From AC-69 sp044867345 (GTDB lineage: Bacteria; Actinomycetota; UBA4738; HRBIN12): a stretch of 24,270 nt of DNA. Below, piece by piece: positions 7,640 to 15,135 of the stretch; position 1 is the stretch's first letter; every line of letters starts with the position of its first letter. The notes below the pieces were generated by a model that was not told the DNA's origin, searched no databases, and saw only the letters and a program-made list of their open reading frames with translations. The stretch is taken from positions 1-24,270 of the forward strand of contig JBIOUU010000043.1 in the NCBI GenBank assembly GCA_044867345.1. Direction: 5' to 3'. The translations under genes and the position numbers were made by a program.

Positions 7640-9853
7640 ATGGTGAAGCGTCCACGCTCTGTCCCGCTCGCCTCGGCTGTTGCGCTGGTCGCCGGCGTGC
7701 TGGCGGTTGGCGTCAGCGGTGGCGTTGCGGCCGCCACCGTCTGCCAGTTGGACCAGGGTCCCATCAAGCACGTCATCTCGATCGTCTTCGACAACACGCA
7801 TTTCATGCGGGACCGGGCGAACGTGCCCTCGGACCTCGAGCAGATGCCGCATCTCCTCAACTTCATCAAGGACAACGGCACGCTGCTCACGAACGACCAC
7901 ACGATCCTCATCTCACACACCGCGGGCGGGATCCTGTCCGGCCTCACCGGCCTGTATCCGGACCGGCAGGGGCAGACCGTCTCGAACTCGTACCGATACT
8001 TCAAGCCGGATGGGACGACGGCCTCTTCTTCCTCGTTCAAGTACTGGACCGACCTCGTGGACGACACGAGCACCACCCCCGCCGACCCTCTCCCCAACAT
8101 GGTCACGGACGGGGGACTCACCACCCCGGCGCCCTGGGTTCCGTACACCCGGGCGGGCTGTGACTTCGGCGGGGTCGGGACGGCCAACATCGAGCTCGAG
8201 AACACCGGTACCGGCCCGTTCGGCGACATCAGCCAGGTGTTCGGCTGTCCCTCGGACGAGTGCACCGAGGCCACGAATGCGAACGCCGCCACGCCGAGAA
8301 CGGCCGAAGGGAGCATCGCACTGACCGACTTCGTCGGCATCGCGATCCACTGCGCCGACGGCGGCGGCATCTGCGCCGATCCGGCGAACGCGCCCAACGC
8401 CCGCCCCGACAGCCTGCCGGACGAACCCGGCGGATACGCCGACTTCCAAGGGCTGTTCGGTGCGAGGTACGTCAATCCCGCGATCACCGGTGGGAACGCT
8501 TCGGTGAACGACACGGACGGGAACCCCGTCACCGACCCGTTCGGCCAGCCGGGCTTCCCCGGTTTCGACGAGATGCTCGCGAAGAACACCCTCGGATACG
8601 TCGCGCAGATGCAGGAGGCGGGGATCCCCGTCACCTACGCGTACATCTCGGACGCCCACGACAATCACACGTCGTCGTTCCCCGCTCCGTTCTCACCCAA
8701 TTTCCCGCGTGCCTCGGGCCCTGGCGAGAGCGATTACCAGGACCAGTTGGCCGCCTACGACCATGCGTTCCAGATCTTCTTCGACCGACTGGCGGCGGAT
8801 GGCATCGACAAGTCGAACACGCTCTTCGCGATCACCGTGGACGAGGGCGACCACTTCGCGGGCGGCACGTCCACCAACGGGACGTGGAGTCACACGTTCT
8901 GCAACGTCTCGGCGGGGCAGGCCTGTCCCTCGAACCAGATCGGGGAGCCCAACCTCAATATCAACACGATCCTGCCGTCCGGCTACACGCCCCCCACGTA
9001 CACGATCCACAATGACTCGGCGCCGACGTTCTACATCAACGGCAATCCCAATCGGAACGACGTGAACCTCCGGCAGTTCGAGCGCAACCTGGCGGCGGCG
9101 CAGGCGATCGATCCCTACGTGAGCGGCCTGCCCCAACCGGTGACGGTGGCGATGGCCGACACCGTGGGCGAACAGGCCTTGCACATGGTGAACGCCGACT
9201 TCCGGCGGACGCCGAACTTCACGCTGTTCGGCAACCCCGACTTCTTCATGAAGACGACCGACACGAACTGCGGCGGCACGAGTGCGGCCAATTGCATCGA
9301 CTACCACTTCGCGTGGAGCCACGGCGACCTCCAGCCCGAGATCGCGACGACGTGGCTCGGCCTGGTGGGACCGGGGGTGAGGAACCTCGGGATCGACTCG
9401 ACCACCTGGACCGATCACGTGAACCTGAGGCCCACCATCCTCCTGCTGGCCGGGCTGAAGGACGACTACGTGCACGACGGCCGGGTCCTGGTCGAGACGC
9501 TGAACAAGAGCGTCCTGCCCCAGGCGCTGGTCTCGCACAGCACGACCGTCGGACGGCTCCTCACGGTCTACGAGCAGCTGAACGCGCCGTTCGGCCAATT
9601 CGGGCAGGATCTGCTCACGGCCTCGACCCGGGCGCTGGCGAGTGGCACGTCCGGCAGCGACGCCACGTACACCTCGATCGAGAACAGCATCCAGAGCCTC
9701 ACCAACCAGCGAGACGACCTGGCGAACAAGATCAAGACCGCGGTCGGTGCCGCCACGTTCGACGGACAGGCGCTGAAGCAAGCCGACGTGAAGACCTGGA
9801 TCAGCCAGGCCCAGGCGCTGATCCAGCACGCTCACGCTCTGGCGAATCCGTAG
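7640..9853 (+). CDS. Secreted alkaline-phosphatase-superfamily phosphoesterase-like protein
   Basis: 737 residues; the ATG at 7640 follows GGGAGG by about 5 nt. A signal peptide covers about residues 1-32 (Arg/Lys start, then SAVALVAGVLAVGVSGG). The N-terminal third resembles the AlkP/phosphodiesterase core: SIVFDN with a likely metal Asp51, then SHTAGGILSGLTGLYPDRQG, which fits the family's nucleophile loop (candidate Thr94) and its TG-x-x-P-x-x-x-G tail. Further candidate metal-binding motifs are DEGDHF and SHGD in the C-terminal half. A phosphomonoesterase, phosphodiesterase or sulfatase-like activity outside the cell is the inference; the substrate cannot be read. The last 100 residues are helical and Gln/Ala-rich, perhaps a cell-wall-associated tail. 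It ends at a very strong hairpin. Confidence 0.82.
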   Translation: MVKRPRSVPLASAVALVAGVLAVGVSGGVAAATVCQLDQGPIKHVISIVFDNTHFMRDRANVPSDLEQMPHLLNFIKDNGTLLTNDHTILISHTAGGILSGLTGLYPDRQGQTVSNSYRYFKPDGTTASSSSFKYWTDLVDDTSTTPADPLPNMVTDGGLTTPAPWVPYTRAGCDFGGVGTANIELENTGTGPFGDISQVFGCPSDECTEATNANAATPRTAEGSIALTDFVGIAIHCADGGGICADPANAPNARPDSLPDEPGGYADFQGLFGARYVNPAITGGNASVNDTDGNPVTDPFGQPGFPGFDEMLAKNTLGYVAQMQEAGIPVTYAYISDAHDNHTSSFPAPFSPNFPRASGPGESDYQDQLAAYDHAFQIFFDRLAADGIDKSNTLFAITVDEGDHFAGGTSTNGTWSHTFCNVSAGQACPSNQIGEPNLNINTILPSGYTPPTYTIHNDSAPTFYINGNPNRNDVNLRQFERNLAAAQAIDPYVSGLPQPVTVAMADTVGEQALHMVNADFRRTPNFTLFGNPDFFMKTTDTNCGGTSAANCIDYHFAWSHGDLQPEIATTWLGLVGPGVRNLGIDSTTWTDHVNLRPTILLLAGLKDDYVHDGRVLVETLNKSVLPQALVSHSTTVGRLLTVYEQLNAPFGQFGQDLLTASTRALASGTSGSDATYTSIENSIQSLTNQRDDLANKIKTAVGAATFDGQALKQADVKTWISQAQALIQHAHALANP

Positions 9854-9860
9854 GGAGGTG

Positions 9861-9892
9861 GAGGGGCCGCGCGCGTGCGCGCGCGGCCCCTC
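9861..9892. terminator. Strong hairpin terminator between convergent genes
   Basis: A perfect 15-bp stem (GAGGGGCCGCGCGCG with CGCGCGCGGCCCCTC) closes on a two-base turn. It begins 8 bp after the AlkP-superfamily stop and ends 10 bp before the stop of the leftward GH13 gene, so it can serve both. The stem is purely GC-rich with no U tract beyond a short CTCTG. Confidence 0.88.
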
Positions 9893-9901
9893 TGACGTCG
9901 G

Positions 9902-11506
9902 CTAGTCCGGAACGACGGAGAGCGACAGGACGAGGCCCTCCCATGGGCCCAGCCGCAGCTCCCCGTCCGTGCGTTCCCCGGACCGATCGGGATCGGTTCC
10001 CACTAGTGCCTTCCCAGGGCCCGGCATCGCGAAGGAAACCGGCCCATCCGAGAGGTTCAGCGCGACCACGTGCCGGTCGCCGCGCTGCCAGGCCCAGCTC
10101 CCGACAGGCGATGGAAGCCGCCGGTAGGGTCCCGACCGGAGATCCGGCGTCGTCCGGCGAAGCTCGATCAGGGCCCGGCACAGGCTGAGCACCGACCCCG
10201 GGTCGTCCCGTTGGTCCTCCACGTTCGGCCGGGCCGGCCCGAACGGGAGCCACGGCCGCACGCCGGGCCTGGTGAACCCGGCGCCTTCTTCCGCCGTCCA
10301 GGGCATGGGCGTCCTGTGTGCGTCACGGCCGGGGTTCGCCGGCCACGTGCGGATCCCCAGCGGGTCCCTCAGGTCCTCGCGGGAAACCGCGACGTCGGGG
10401 AGGCCCAGCTCGTCCCCGTAGTACAGGAACGGCGTGCCGCGGAGGCCCAACAGCAGCATGAGGGCGCATCGGACCTTTCGCTCGTCGCCGGCGCACCACC
10501 TCGACGCCAACCGCCCGACGTCGTGGTTGGAGGCCGTCCAGGCCGGCCAGCCCAGGTTGGCCAGGTGCTTCTCGGTCTCCTCGACGATCGGTGCCATCTC
10601 GGCCTCGTCGAGCGGGATGAACACGAAGGCGAAGTTGAACGCGAGGTGCAGCTCGTCGTCGTCCCTCCCGTAGTACGCCGCCAAGCCGGCCAGGTCGGGC
10701 GCCCACGTCTCGCCGACGAGGACGCGCCGCGGCTCGTACCCGTTGGCGATGCGCCTCCAGCGGCGAAAGACGTCATGCACCTCCGGCCGGTTCAGGTTGT
10801 AGACCTGCCGCTGGCCGAGTGCCCACACGCCCGGCGGATCGCCCTCGGCGGCGGGAGGGTTGTCCCGGAGCTCCTTGTCCTTGACGATGCCGTGGGCCAC
10901 GTCGATCCGGAACCCGGCCACGCCGCGGTCGAACCAGAACCGCAGGATCTCGTCGAACGCATCCCGTACGTCCTCGTTCCACCAGTTCAGGTCGGGCTGC
11001 TCGGGCAGGAAGTTGTGTAGGTAGTACTGGCCGGTCCGCTCGTCCAGGGTCCATGCCGGGCCACCGAAGACGCTGACCCAGTTGTTGGGAGGCGAGCCGT
11101 CGGGCTTGGGGTCGACCCACACGTACCAATCACGGTGGGCCGATGACCGGCTCGACCGTGAATCGACGAACCACGGGTGCTGATCGCTCGTGTGGTTCGG
11201 GACGATGTCGAGCAGCACCCGGATGTCCCGGCGTCCGGCCTCGGCGACGAGGCGGTCCAGGTCCTCGATCGTCCCCAGTTCGGGGTGTACCGACCGGTAA
11301 TCGGAGACGTCGTAACCCCAGTCGCGGTCGGGGGAGAGTGTGACGGGGTTCAACCAGATGCCGGTCACCCCCAACCACGCCAGGTAGTCGAGCCGGTCGA
11401 GGATCCCTCGCAGGTCGCCGATGCCGTCGCCGCTCGAATCCGCGAAGGAGCGGGGGTAGATCTGATACAGCACGTCCTCCCGCCACCAGGACGCGTTCTC
11501 GCTCAA
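9902..11506 (-). CDS. GH13 alpha-glucosidase / oligo-1,6-glucosidase-type enzyme
   Basis: 534 residues from a TTG at 11506; the N-terminus WWREDVLYQIYPRSFADSSGDGIGDLRG is typical of the family, although no good ribosome binding site precedes it. It is a cytoplasmic retaining glycosidase acting on short alpha-glucans or disaccharides. All conserved GH13 regions are present: DIVPNHTSDQHPWF (region I), GFRIDVAHG with nucleophile Asp202 (region II), VGETWAP with acid/base Glu266 (region III) and SNHDVGR with transition-state Asp329 (region IV), plus QPDLN (region V). A short C-terminal beta domain follows. It lies 16 bp downstream of the metallophosphoesterase gene in the same direction, so they may share a transcript without an obvious metabolic link. 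Specificity among alpha-glucosidase, oligo-1,6-glucosidase and trehalose-related enzymes is not resolvable. Confidence 0.93.
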   Translation of the reverse strand: MSENASWWREDVLYQIYPRSFADSSGDGIGDLRGILDRLDYLAWLGVTGIWLNPVTLSPDRDWGYDVSDYRSVHPELGTIEDLDRLVAEAGRRDIRVLLDIVPNHTSDQHPWFVDSRSSRSSAHRDWYVWVDPKPDGSPPNNWVSVFGGPAWTLDERTGQYYLHNFLPEQPDLNWWNEDVRDAFDEILRFWFDRGVAGFRIDVAHGIVKDKELRDNPPAAEGDPPGVWALGQRQVYNLNRPEVHDVFRRWRRIANGYEPRRVLVGETWAPDLAGLAAYYGRDDDELHLAFNFAFVFIPLDEAEMAPIVEETEKHLANLGWPAWTASNHDVGRLASRWCAGDERKVRCALMLLLGLRGTPFLYYGDELGLPDVAVSREDLRDPLGIRTWPANPGRDAHRTPMPWTAEEGAGFTRPGVRPWLPFGPARPNVEDQRDDPGSVLSLCRALIELRRTTPDLRSGPYRRLPSPVGSWAWQRGDRHVVALNLSDGPVSFAMPGPGKALVGTDPDRSGERTDGELRLGPWEGLVLSLSVVPD

Positions 11507-11522
11507 GGTGTGGCGGACGTGG

Positions 11523-12350
11523 TCACGTGGCCAGGACGTGGTTGGAGGCCATGAAGTCCTCCGTCAGATAGAACGCCTCCCGCGTCATGGCCCGCGTCTT
11601 CCGGCTGAAGATGACCGAAAGCTCGCGCCGGCCGTCCTCGTAGTGCAGGTACACCTTGACCGTGGAGGCGTCGATCTGGAGCTCGTTCCAGGACAGCGGG
11701 GTCAACCCTCGCACGCGCCTGGTCGCGGCCGTGCTCGAGTTGCACACGAGGATCCCGTTCAGCCCCCAGAAGAACGGCACGTGCTTGTGGCCGGCCAGGA
11801 TGATGTCGATGTCGAGGTCCGACAAGACCGCCAGCAGGTCGCCGGCGTCGGTGATGATGTTGCGCTCTCGTCCCGTCCCGGGGATCGGCACGAGATGGTG
11901 ATGGATGGCGAAGAGCTTGATGTCGCGGGGCTGATCGTTGAACTGCTGTCGGATCCAGGGATAGCGTTCCCGCCCGATATGCCCCTCGTCCAGGTCCGGC
12001 TCGGATGAATCAACCCCCACGACCATGAACCCGCCGGCTCCGAGGCGTTCCTGTCGTTCCTGGTCGAACCCCTGCCGATACCGCGAGAACCGGTCGCCGA
12101 AGAACCGTTCGAAGTGGACGTACCCAACGTTGCGGGAATCGTGGTTCCCGGGGATGACCACCTTGGGAACCTCGATGCCCCCGAGCCACTCCGCCGCCTG
12201 CGCGAACTCCCACTCGTAGCCCGCCGCGGTGAGATCGCCGGTCACCACGACGACGTCGGGCCGGATCCGGTTGATCTCGTCGATGGCCAAGCGTATGGCA
12301 TCTTCGCGGAAGCTCGGCTCGCCGCAATGGATGTCGCTGACGTGCGCCAC
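11523..12350 (-). CDS. Calcineurin-like metallophosphoesterase (CpdA/Rv0805-like)
   Basis: 275 residues from a GTG at 12350, the only in-frame start that keeps the first metal motif. The five hallmark blocks of class III cyclic-nucleotide phosphodiesterase-type metallophosphoesterases are present: SDIH (Asp6, His8), TGDLT (Asp39), GNHD (Asn69, His70, Asp71), IHHH near residue 150, and GHKH. These bind two metal ions. The family includes cAMP phosphodiesterases but also nucleases and lipid phosphatases, so substrate is inferred only. In its favour, the gene is divergent, 99 bp away, from a cyclic-nucleotide-binding-like protein gene. The downstream gene (GH13) follows after 16 bp. Confidence 0.87.
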   Translation of the reverse strand: MAHVSDIHCGEPSFREDAIRLAIDEINRIRPDVVVVTGDLTAAGYEWEFAQAAEWLGGIEVPKVVIPGNHDSRNVGYVHFERFFGDRFSRYRQGFDQERQERLGAGGFMVVGVDSSEPDLDEGHIGRERYPWIRQQFNDQPRDIKLFAIHHHLVPIPGTGRERNIITDAGDLLAVLSDLDIDIILAGHKHVPFFWGLNGILVCNSSTAATRRVRGLTPLSWNELQIDASTVKVYLHYEDGRRELSVIFSRKTRAMTREAFYLTEDFMASNHVLAT

Positions 12351-12449
12351 TCGTAGGGGGATGTCGGTGATGTCCGTGGTGGGCCCCTCTCCGATCGAGT
12401 CGCGTCGCGCCCGCAGCGGCGCCTAGGATAGACGAGGAGGTTTCGGCCC

Positions 12450-12890
12450 GTGCCCAATCCCGTCTCTCACAGCTTGGTGAAGTCGCTTCGGACCGTCCCG
12501 GACTTCGCCGCGCTCGACGATCGGATGCTCCTCGCGATCGTTGGGGCGTCCGTCAACCTGTTCTGGCGGGCGGGATCGGCGATCTTCGAGAAGGGCACGC
12601 GATCCGAGGCCCTGTACATCGTCCTCTCCGGCGAGGTGCGGATCTTCGATGTCCTCGACGGCACCGAGGCCGAGGTCGCCCGCGTCGGGCCCGGGGGCTC
12701 GTTCGGCGAGCTGTCGCTCCTCCTCCACACCGTGCACACGAAAACGGCGCAGGCGATCGAGGACACCGAGCTCATGGTGGTGCCCGAGGCCTCGATGCAG
12801 GAGCTCCTGGCGGCCAACCCCGAGCTGGCCGAGCAGTTCCGGCTGCGGATCGAGGAACGCCTCCCCGTCCGGGGCCAGGTGGCACCCTGA
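12450..12890 (+). CDS. Stand-alone cyclic-nucleotide-binding-like domain protein
   Basis: 146 residues from a GTG at 12450 with GAGGAGG 9 nt upstream; a weak -10-like TAGGAT lies at 12424-12429. One cyclic-nucleotide-binding (CAP/PKA-type) jelly-roll fills the protein: LFWRAGSAIFEKGTRSEALYIVLSGEVRIF, then the phosphate-binding cassette FGELSLL (about 85-91). There is no DNA-binding helix-turn-helix or catalytic domain. The Arg that normally contacts the cyclic phosphate (in the PR[TA]A pattern) is replaced by Lys98 in HTKTAQA, so canonical cAMP binding is doubtful. It may be a degenerate sensor or protein-interaction module. The next gene starts 42 bp downstream on the same strand. Confidence 0.85.
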   Translation: MPNPVSHSLVKSLRTVPDFAALDDRMLLAIVGASVNLFWRAGSAIFEKGTRSEALYIVLSGEVRIFDVLDGTEAEVARVGPGGSFGELSLLLHTVHTKTAQAIEDTELMVVPEASMQELLAANPELAEQFRLRIEERLPVRGQVAP

Positions 12891-12932
12891 TCTGCGCTTG
12901 AGCCTCCGGCCGCGCCCGCCGATAACGCCTGG

Positions 12933-14063
12933 GTGCCGACCCAGCCGCGCTCCGTCGTTCATCGGGCCATCATCGCCATCGGGCGCGCCCGCCGCCTCGT
13001 CCTGGTGGCGGCGGGCCTGCTGCTGATGTCCTCGCTCATCGCCGGACCGGCGGGAGCCCGGAACCTCGAGGGGGCCCGGGCCAGGCTCACCTCGCTCGAG
13101 CGGCAGATCGAGCGACAGCAGGCGGCCATCGCCCAGCAGCACGAGCGGCTCGACGCCATGGCCGGGGACCTGGCCCGGGTCCAGGCGGCCCTCCAGGAGA
13201 CGCAGGCCGAGTTGGCCATCAGCCAGCAGCGCCTGACGGACGCTCAGGGGAGGTACGAGGCTTCGAGGGATCGGCTCCAGGTCGTAACCAGGACCGCCTT
13301 CGAGCAGGGTCCGCTGGCCCCGGTGGAGGCGCTCCTCGGCGCGACGTCGCTCACGGACCTGGTGGATCGGTACCAGTACCTGAACAGCATCCAGGTTGCG
13401 AACGCGCAGGTCGCGGACGGCGTGGCCGACGAGGCCGCCGGACTGTCGGCGGCGACGCGGGAGCTCGACGCCCTGGCGTCCAGGCAGACCGGGCAATCTG
13501 TGCAGTTCCAGTCCCATCAGGCCGCCCTGCGGGACGGGCTCCTCGACCAACAGCGGCAGCTCGCGCAGCTGAATGCCCAGCGGCGGAAGGCCGGGCAGCT
13601 CGTGCAGCGGCTTTCGCTCCGGGTGGATCCGGCGATCACCGGGGCCGGCGAGACGTTCGGGAACTGGGCGGCACTGCTCCTCTCGAGACTCGGCGCCCCG
13701 CAGTGCCAAGACAACCTGACGGTGCTCGTCGCCTGGCAGGTCGCCGAGGGCACGGCGGCCGCCTACAACCCCCTGGCCACCACGCACGACATGCCGGGCT
13801 CGACGGCGTTCAACTCCGTTGGCGTCCGCAACTTCCCGTCGGTCGAGGTGGGCCTGCAGGCCACCGTGGAGACCCTGCGGCTCCCCGTGGCGAGCTACGG
13901 CTACGGCGCCATCCTCTACGACCTGGCGCAGTGCGCGCCGGCCACGACCACGGCCATGGCCATCAACGCGTCGTCGTGGTGCCGGGGATGTGCTGGGGGC
14001 CTGTACGTCCTGAACGTCCTGCCTCTGGTCCAGGCGGACTACGCGGTCTTCGCCAGCCGCTGA
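12933..14063 (+). CDS. Secreted coiled-coil protein with lysozyme-like C-terminal domain
   Basis: 376 residues from a GTG at 12933; a signal peptide or anchor is at about 20-43 (RLVLVAAGLLLMSSLIAGPAG). Residues 44-225 are a long Gln/Ala/Leu-rich coiled coil of the type in EnvC/NlpC-type wall hydrolase precursors. The C-terminal 120 residues show AWQVAEGT, NPLATT, MPGST, FNSVGVRNFPS and GLQATVETL. I recall this pattern from lysozyme-like domains of actinobacterial and phage tail proteins, with Glu272 a candidate catalytic acid. Several Cys residues (C258 and the CRGC pair) may form disulfides outside the cell. A peptidoglycan-cleaving or remodelling role is an inference. Its coiled-coil architecture parallels the M23 protein at 17.8-18.8 kb. 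Its stop is 1 bp from that of the convergent htrA-like gene. Confidence 0.75.
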   Translation: MPTQPRSVVHRAIIAIGRARRLVLVAAGLLLMSSLIAGPAGARNLEGARARLTSLERQIERQQAAIAQQHERLDAMAGDLARVQAALQETQAELAISQQRLTDAQGRYEASRDRLQVVTRTAFEQGPLAPVEALLGATSLTDLVDRYQYLNSIQVANAQVADGVADEAAGLSAATRELDALASRQTGQSVQFQSHQAALRDGLLDQQRQLAQLNAQRRKAGQLVQRLSLRVDPAITGAGETFGNWAALLLSRLGAPQCQDNLTVLVAWQVAEGTAAAYNPLATTHDMPGSTAFNSVGVRNFPSVEVGLQATVETLRLPVASYGYGAILYDLAQCAPATTTAMAINASSWCRGCAGGLYVLNVLPLVQADYAVFASR

Positions 14064-14064
14064 T

Positions 14065-15066
14065 TCAGCGCTCGGTGAGCTCCGCCGGGACGACCGGCAC
14101 GGAAAGGATCCGCCCGTCGCGGAACACCCGCACCTGAACCCGCCGCCCGATCAGGTTGTCCATCACGATCCGCTGCAGGTCACCGCTGTCCTTCACCGGG
14201 ACCCCGTCCACGTCCAGGATGAGGTCCTCCGGACGGATGCCGGCGGAGGCCGCCGGGCTTCCCGGGACCACCTGGACCACCTCGACGCCCTGGGTGCGGC
14301 CCACCTCCTTCACCACCTTCGGCGGCAGGGGACGGCCGCCGCCGGCGATCCCCAGGTACGCCCGGCGGAACCGGCCCTCGCTCATCAGGGCCCCGATGAT
14401 CCGCCTGGTGACGTCGTCGATGGGGACCGCGAGGCCGAGTCCCACGCCGGCCACCGCGGTGTTCACGCCGACCACGCGGCCCGACCCATCGGCGAGCGCG
14501 CCGCCGGAGTTCCCCGGGTTCAGCGCCGCGTCGGTCTGGATCACGTTGTCCACCACTCGTTGGTTCCTCCCCGATCGGACCGGGAGGGCCCGGCCGAGCG
14601 CACTCACCACTCCGGCCGTGACCGATCCGCCCAGGCCCATCGGGTTCCCGATGGCCACGACGAGCTGTCCCACCCGCAGGCTGCGGGCGTCCCCGAGCTC
14701 CGCGGGGGCGAGGTCGTCGCGCGCGTCCACCCGCAGGACGGCGAGGTCGGACAGCGGATCGGTCCCCACGATGTCGAACGGCGACTCGGAACCGTCGGCG
14801 AAGGTGGCGCTCCCACCGTCCATCCCCTGAACCACATGGGAAGAAGTGAGCCCGAACCCGTCCGCGGAGATCACGAATCCCGACCCCGCGCCTTCGGGCC
14901 GACGGCCACCGGGGACACGCTTGGTCACGCGAAGGCTTGCCACCGACGGCGTGAGCCGTTCGGCCACCGAGGTGACCACGCGTGAATAGGCGTCGAGCGC
15001 TTCGTCCTCGTCGGGGTTGTGGAGCTCGTCGGCTCCATCGGATCGGTGCAGGGGTTCAGGCATCAT
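14065..15066 (-). CDS. HtrA/DegP-like trypsin-type serine protease with PDZ domain
   Basis: 333 residues from the first of two adjacent ATG codons (15066; the second is at 15063). The S1C protease domain covers about 35-225 with an intact triad: His77 in SSHVV, Asp107 in DLAVLRV and Ser187 in GNSGGA. One PDZ domain follows at about 235-325 (YLGIAG, then GSPAASAGIRPEDLILDVDG). Unlike most HtrA proteins it has no signal peptide or transmembrane segment; the first 35 residues are acidic and polar. It may therefore be cytoplasmic, or the N-terminus may be misjudged, although the hairpin immediately upstream leaves little room for extension. It is the last gene of a leftward cluster after two cupredoxin genes. 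Its Shine-Dalgarno is locked in a hairpin (see 15075-15110). Confidence 0.9.
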   Translation of the reverse strand: MMPEPLHRSDGADELHNPDEDEALDAYSRVVTSVAERLTPSVASLRVTKRVPGGRRPEGAGSGFVISADGFGLTSSHVVQGMDGGSATFADGSESPFDIVGTDPLSDLAVLRVDARDDLAPAELGDARSLRVGQLVVAIGNPMGLGGSVTAGVVSALGRALPVRSGRNQRVVDNVIQTDAALNPGNSGGALADGSGRVVGVNTAVAGVGLGLAVPIDDVTRRIIGALMSEGRFRRAYLGIAGGGRPLPPKVVKEVGRTQGVEVVQVVPGSPAASAGIRPEDLILDVDGVPVKDSGDLQRIVMDNLIGRRVQVRVFRDGRILSVPVVPAELTER

Positions 15067-15074
15067 CGAAAGGA

Positions 15075-15110
15075 AGACCTCCTGGGCACCTGAACGTGCC
15101 CAGGAGGTCT
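15075..15110 (-). promoter_or_regulatory. 15-bp hairpin containing the htrA-like Shine-Dalgarno
   Basis: A perfect 15-bp stem (arms 15075-15089 and 15096-15110, loop of 6 nt) lies between the two-site cupredoxin stop and the HtrA-like start. On the minus strand the descending arm contains AGGAGG (15078-15083), 11 nt before the ATG, and it is the only good ribosome binding site. The stem is followed by a pyrimidine-rich TCTTCCTTTCG, so the structure also looks like an intrinsic terminator for the cupredoxin transcript. Confidence 0.8.
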
Positions 15111-15135
15111 CCTATTCCTTCCCGGTCCCGACCGG

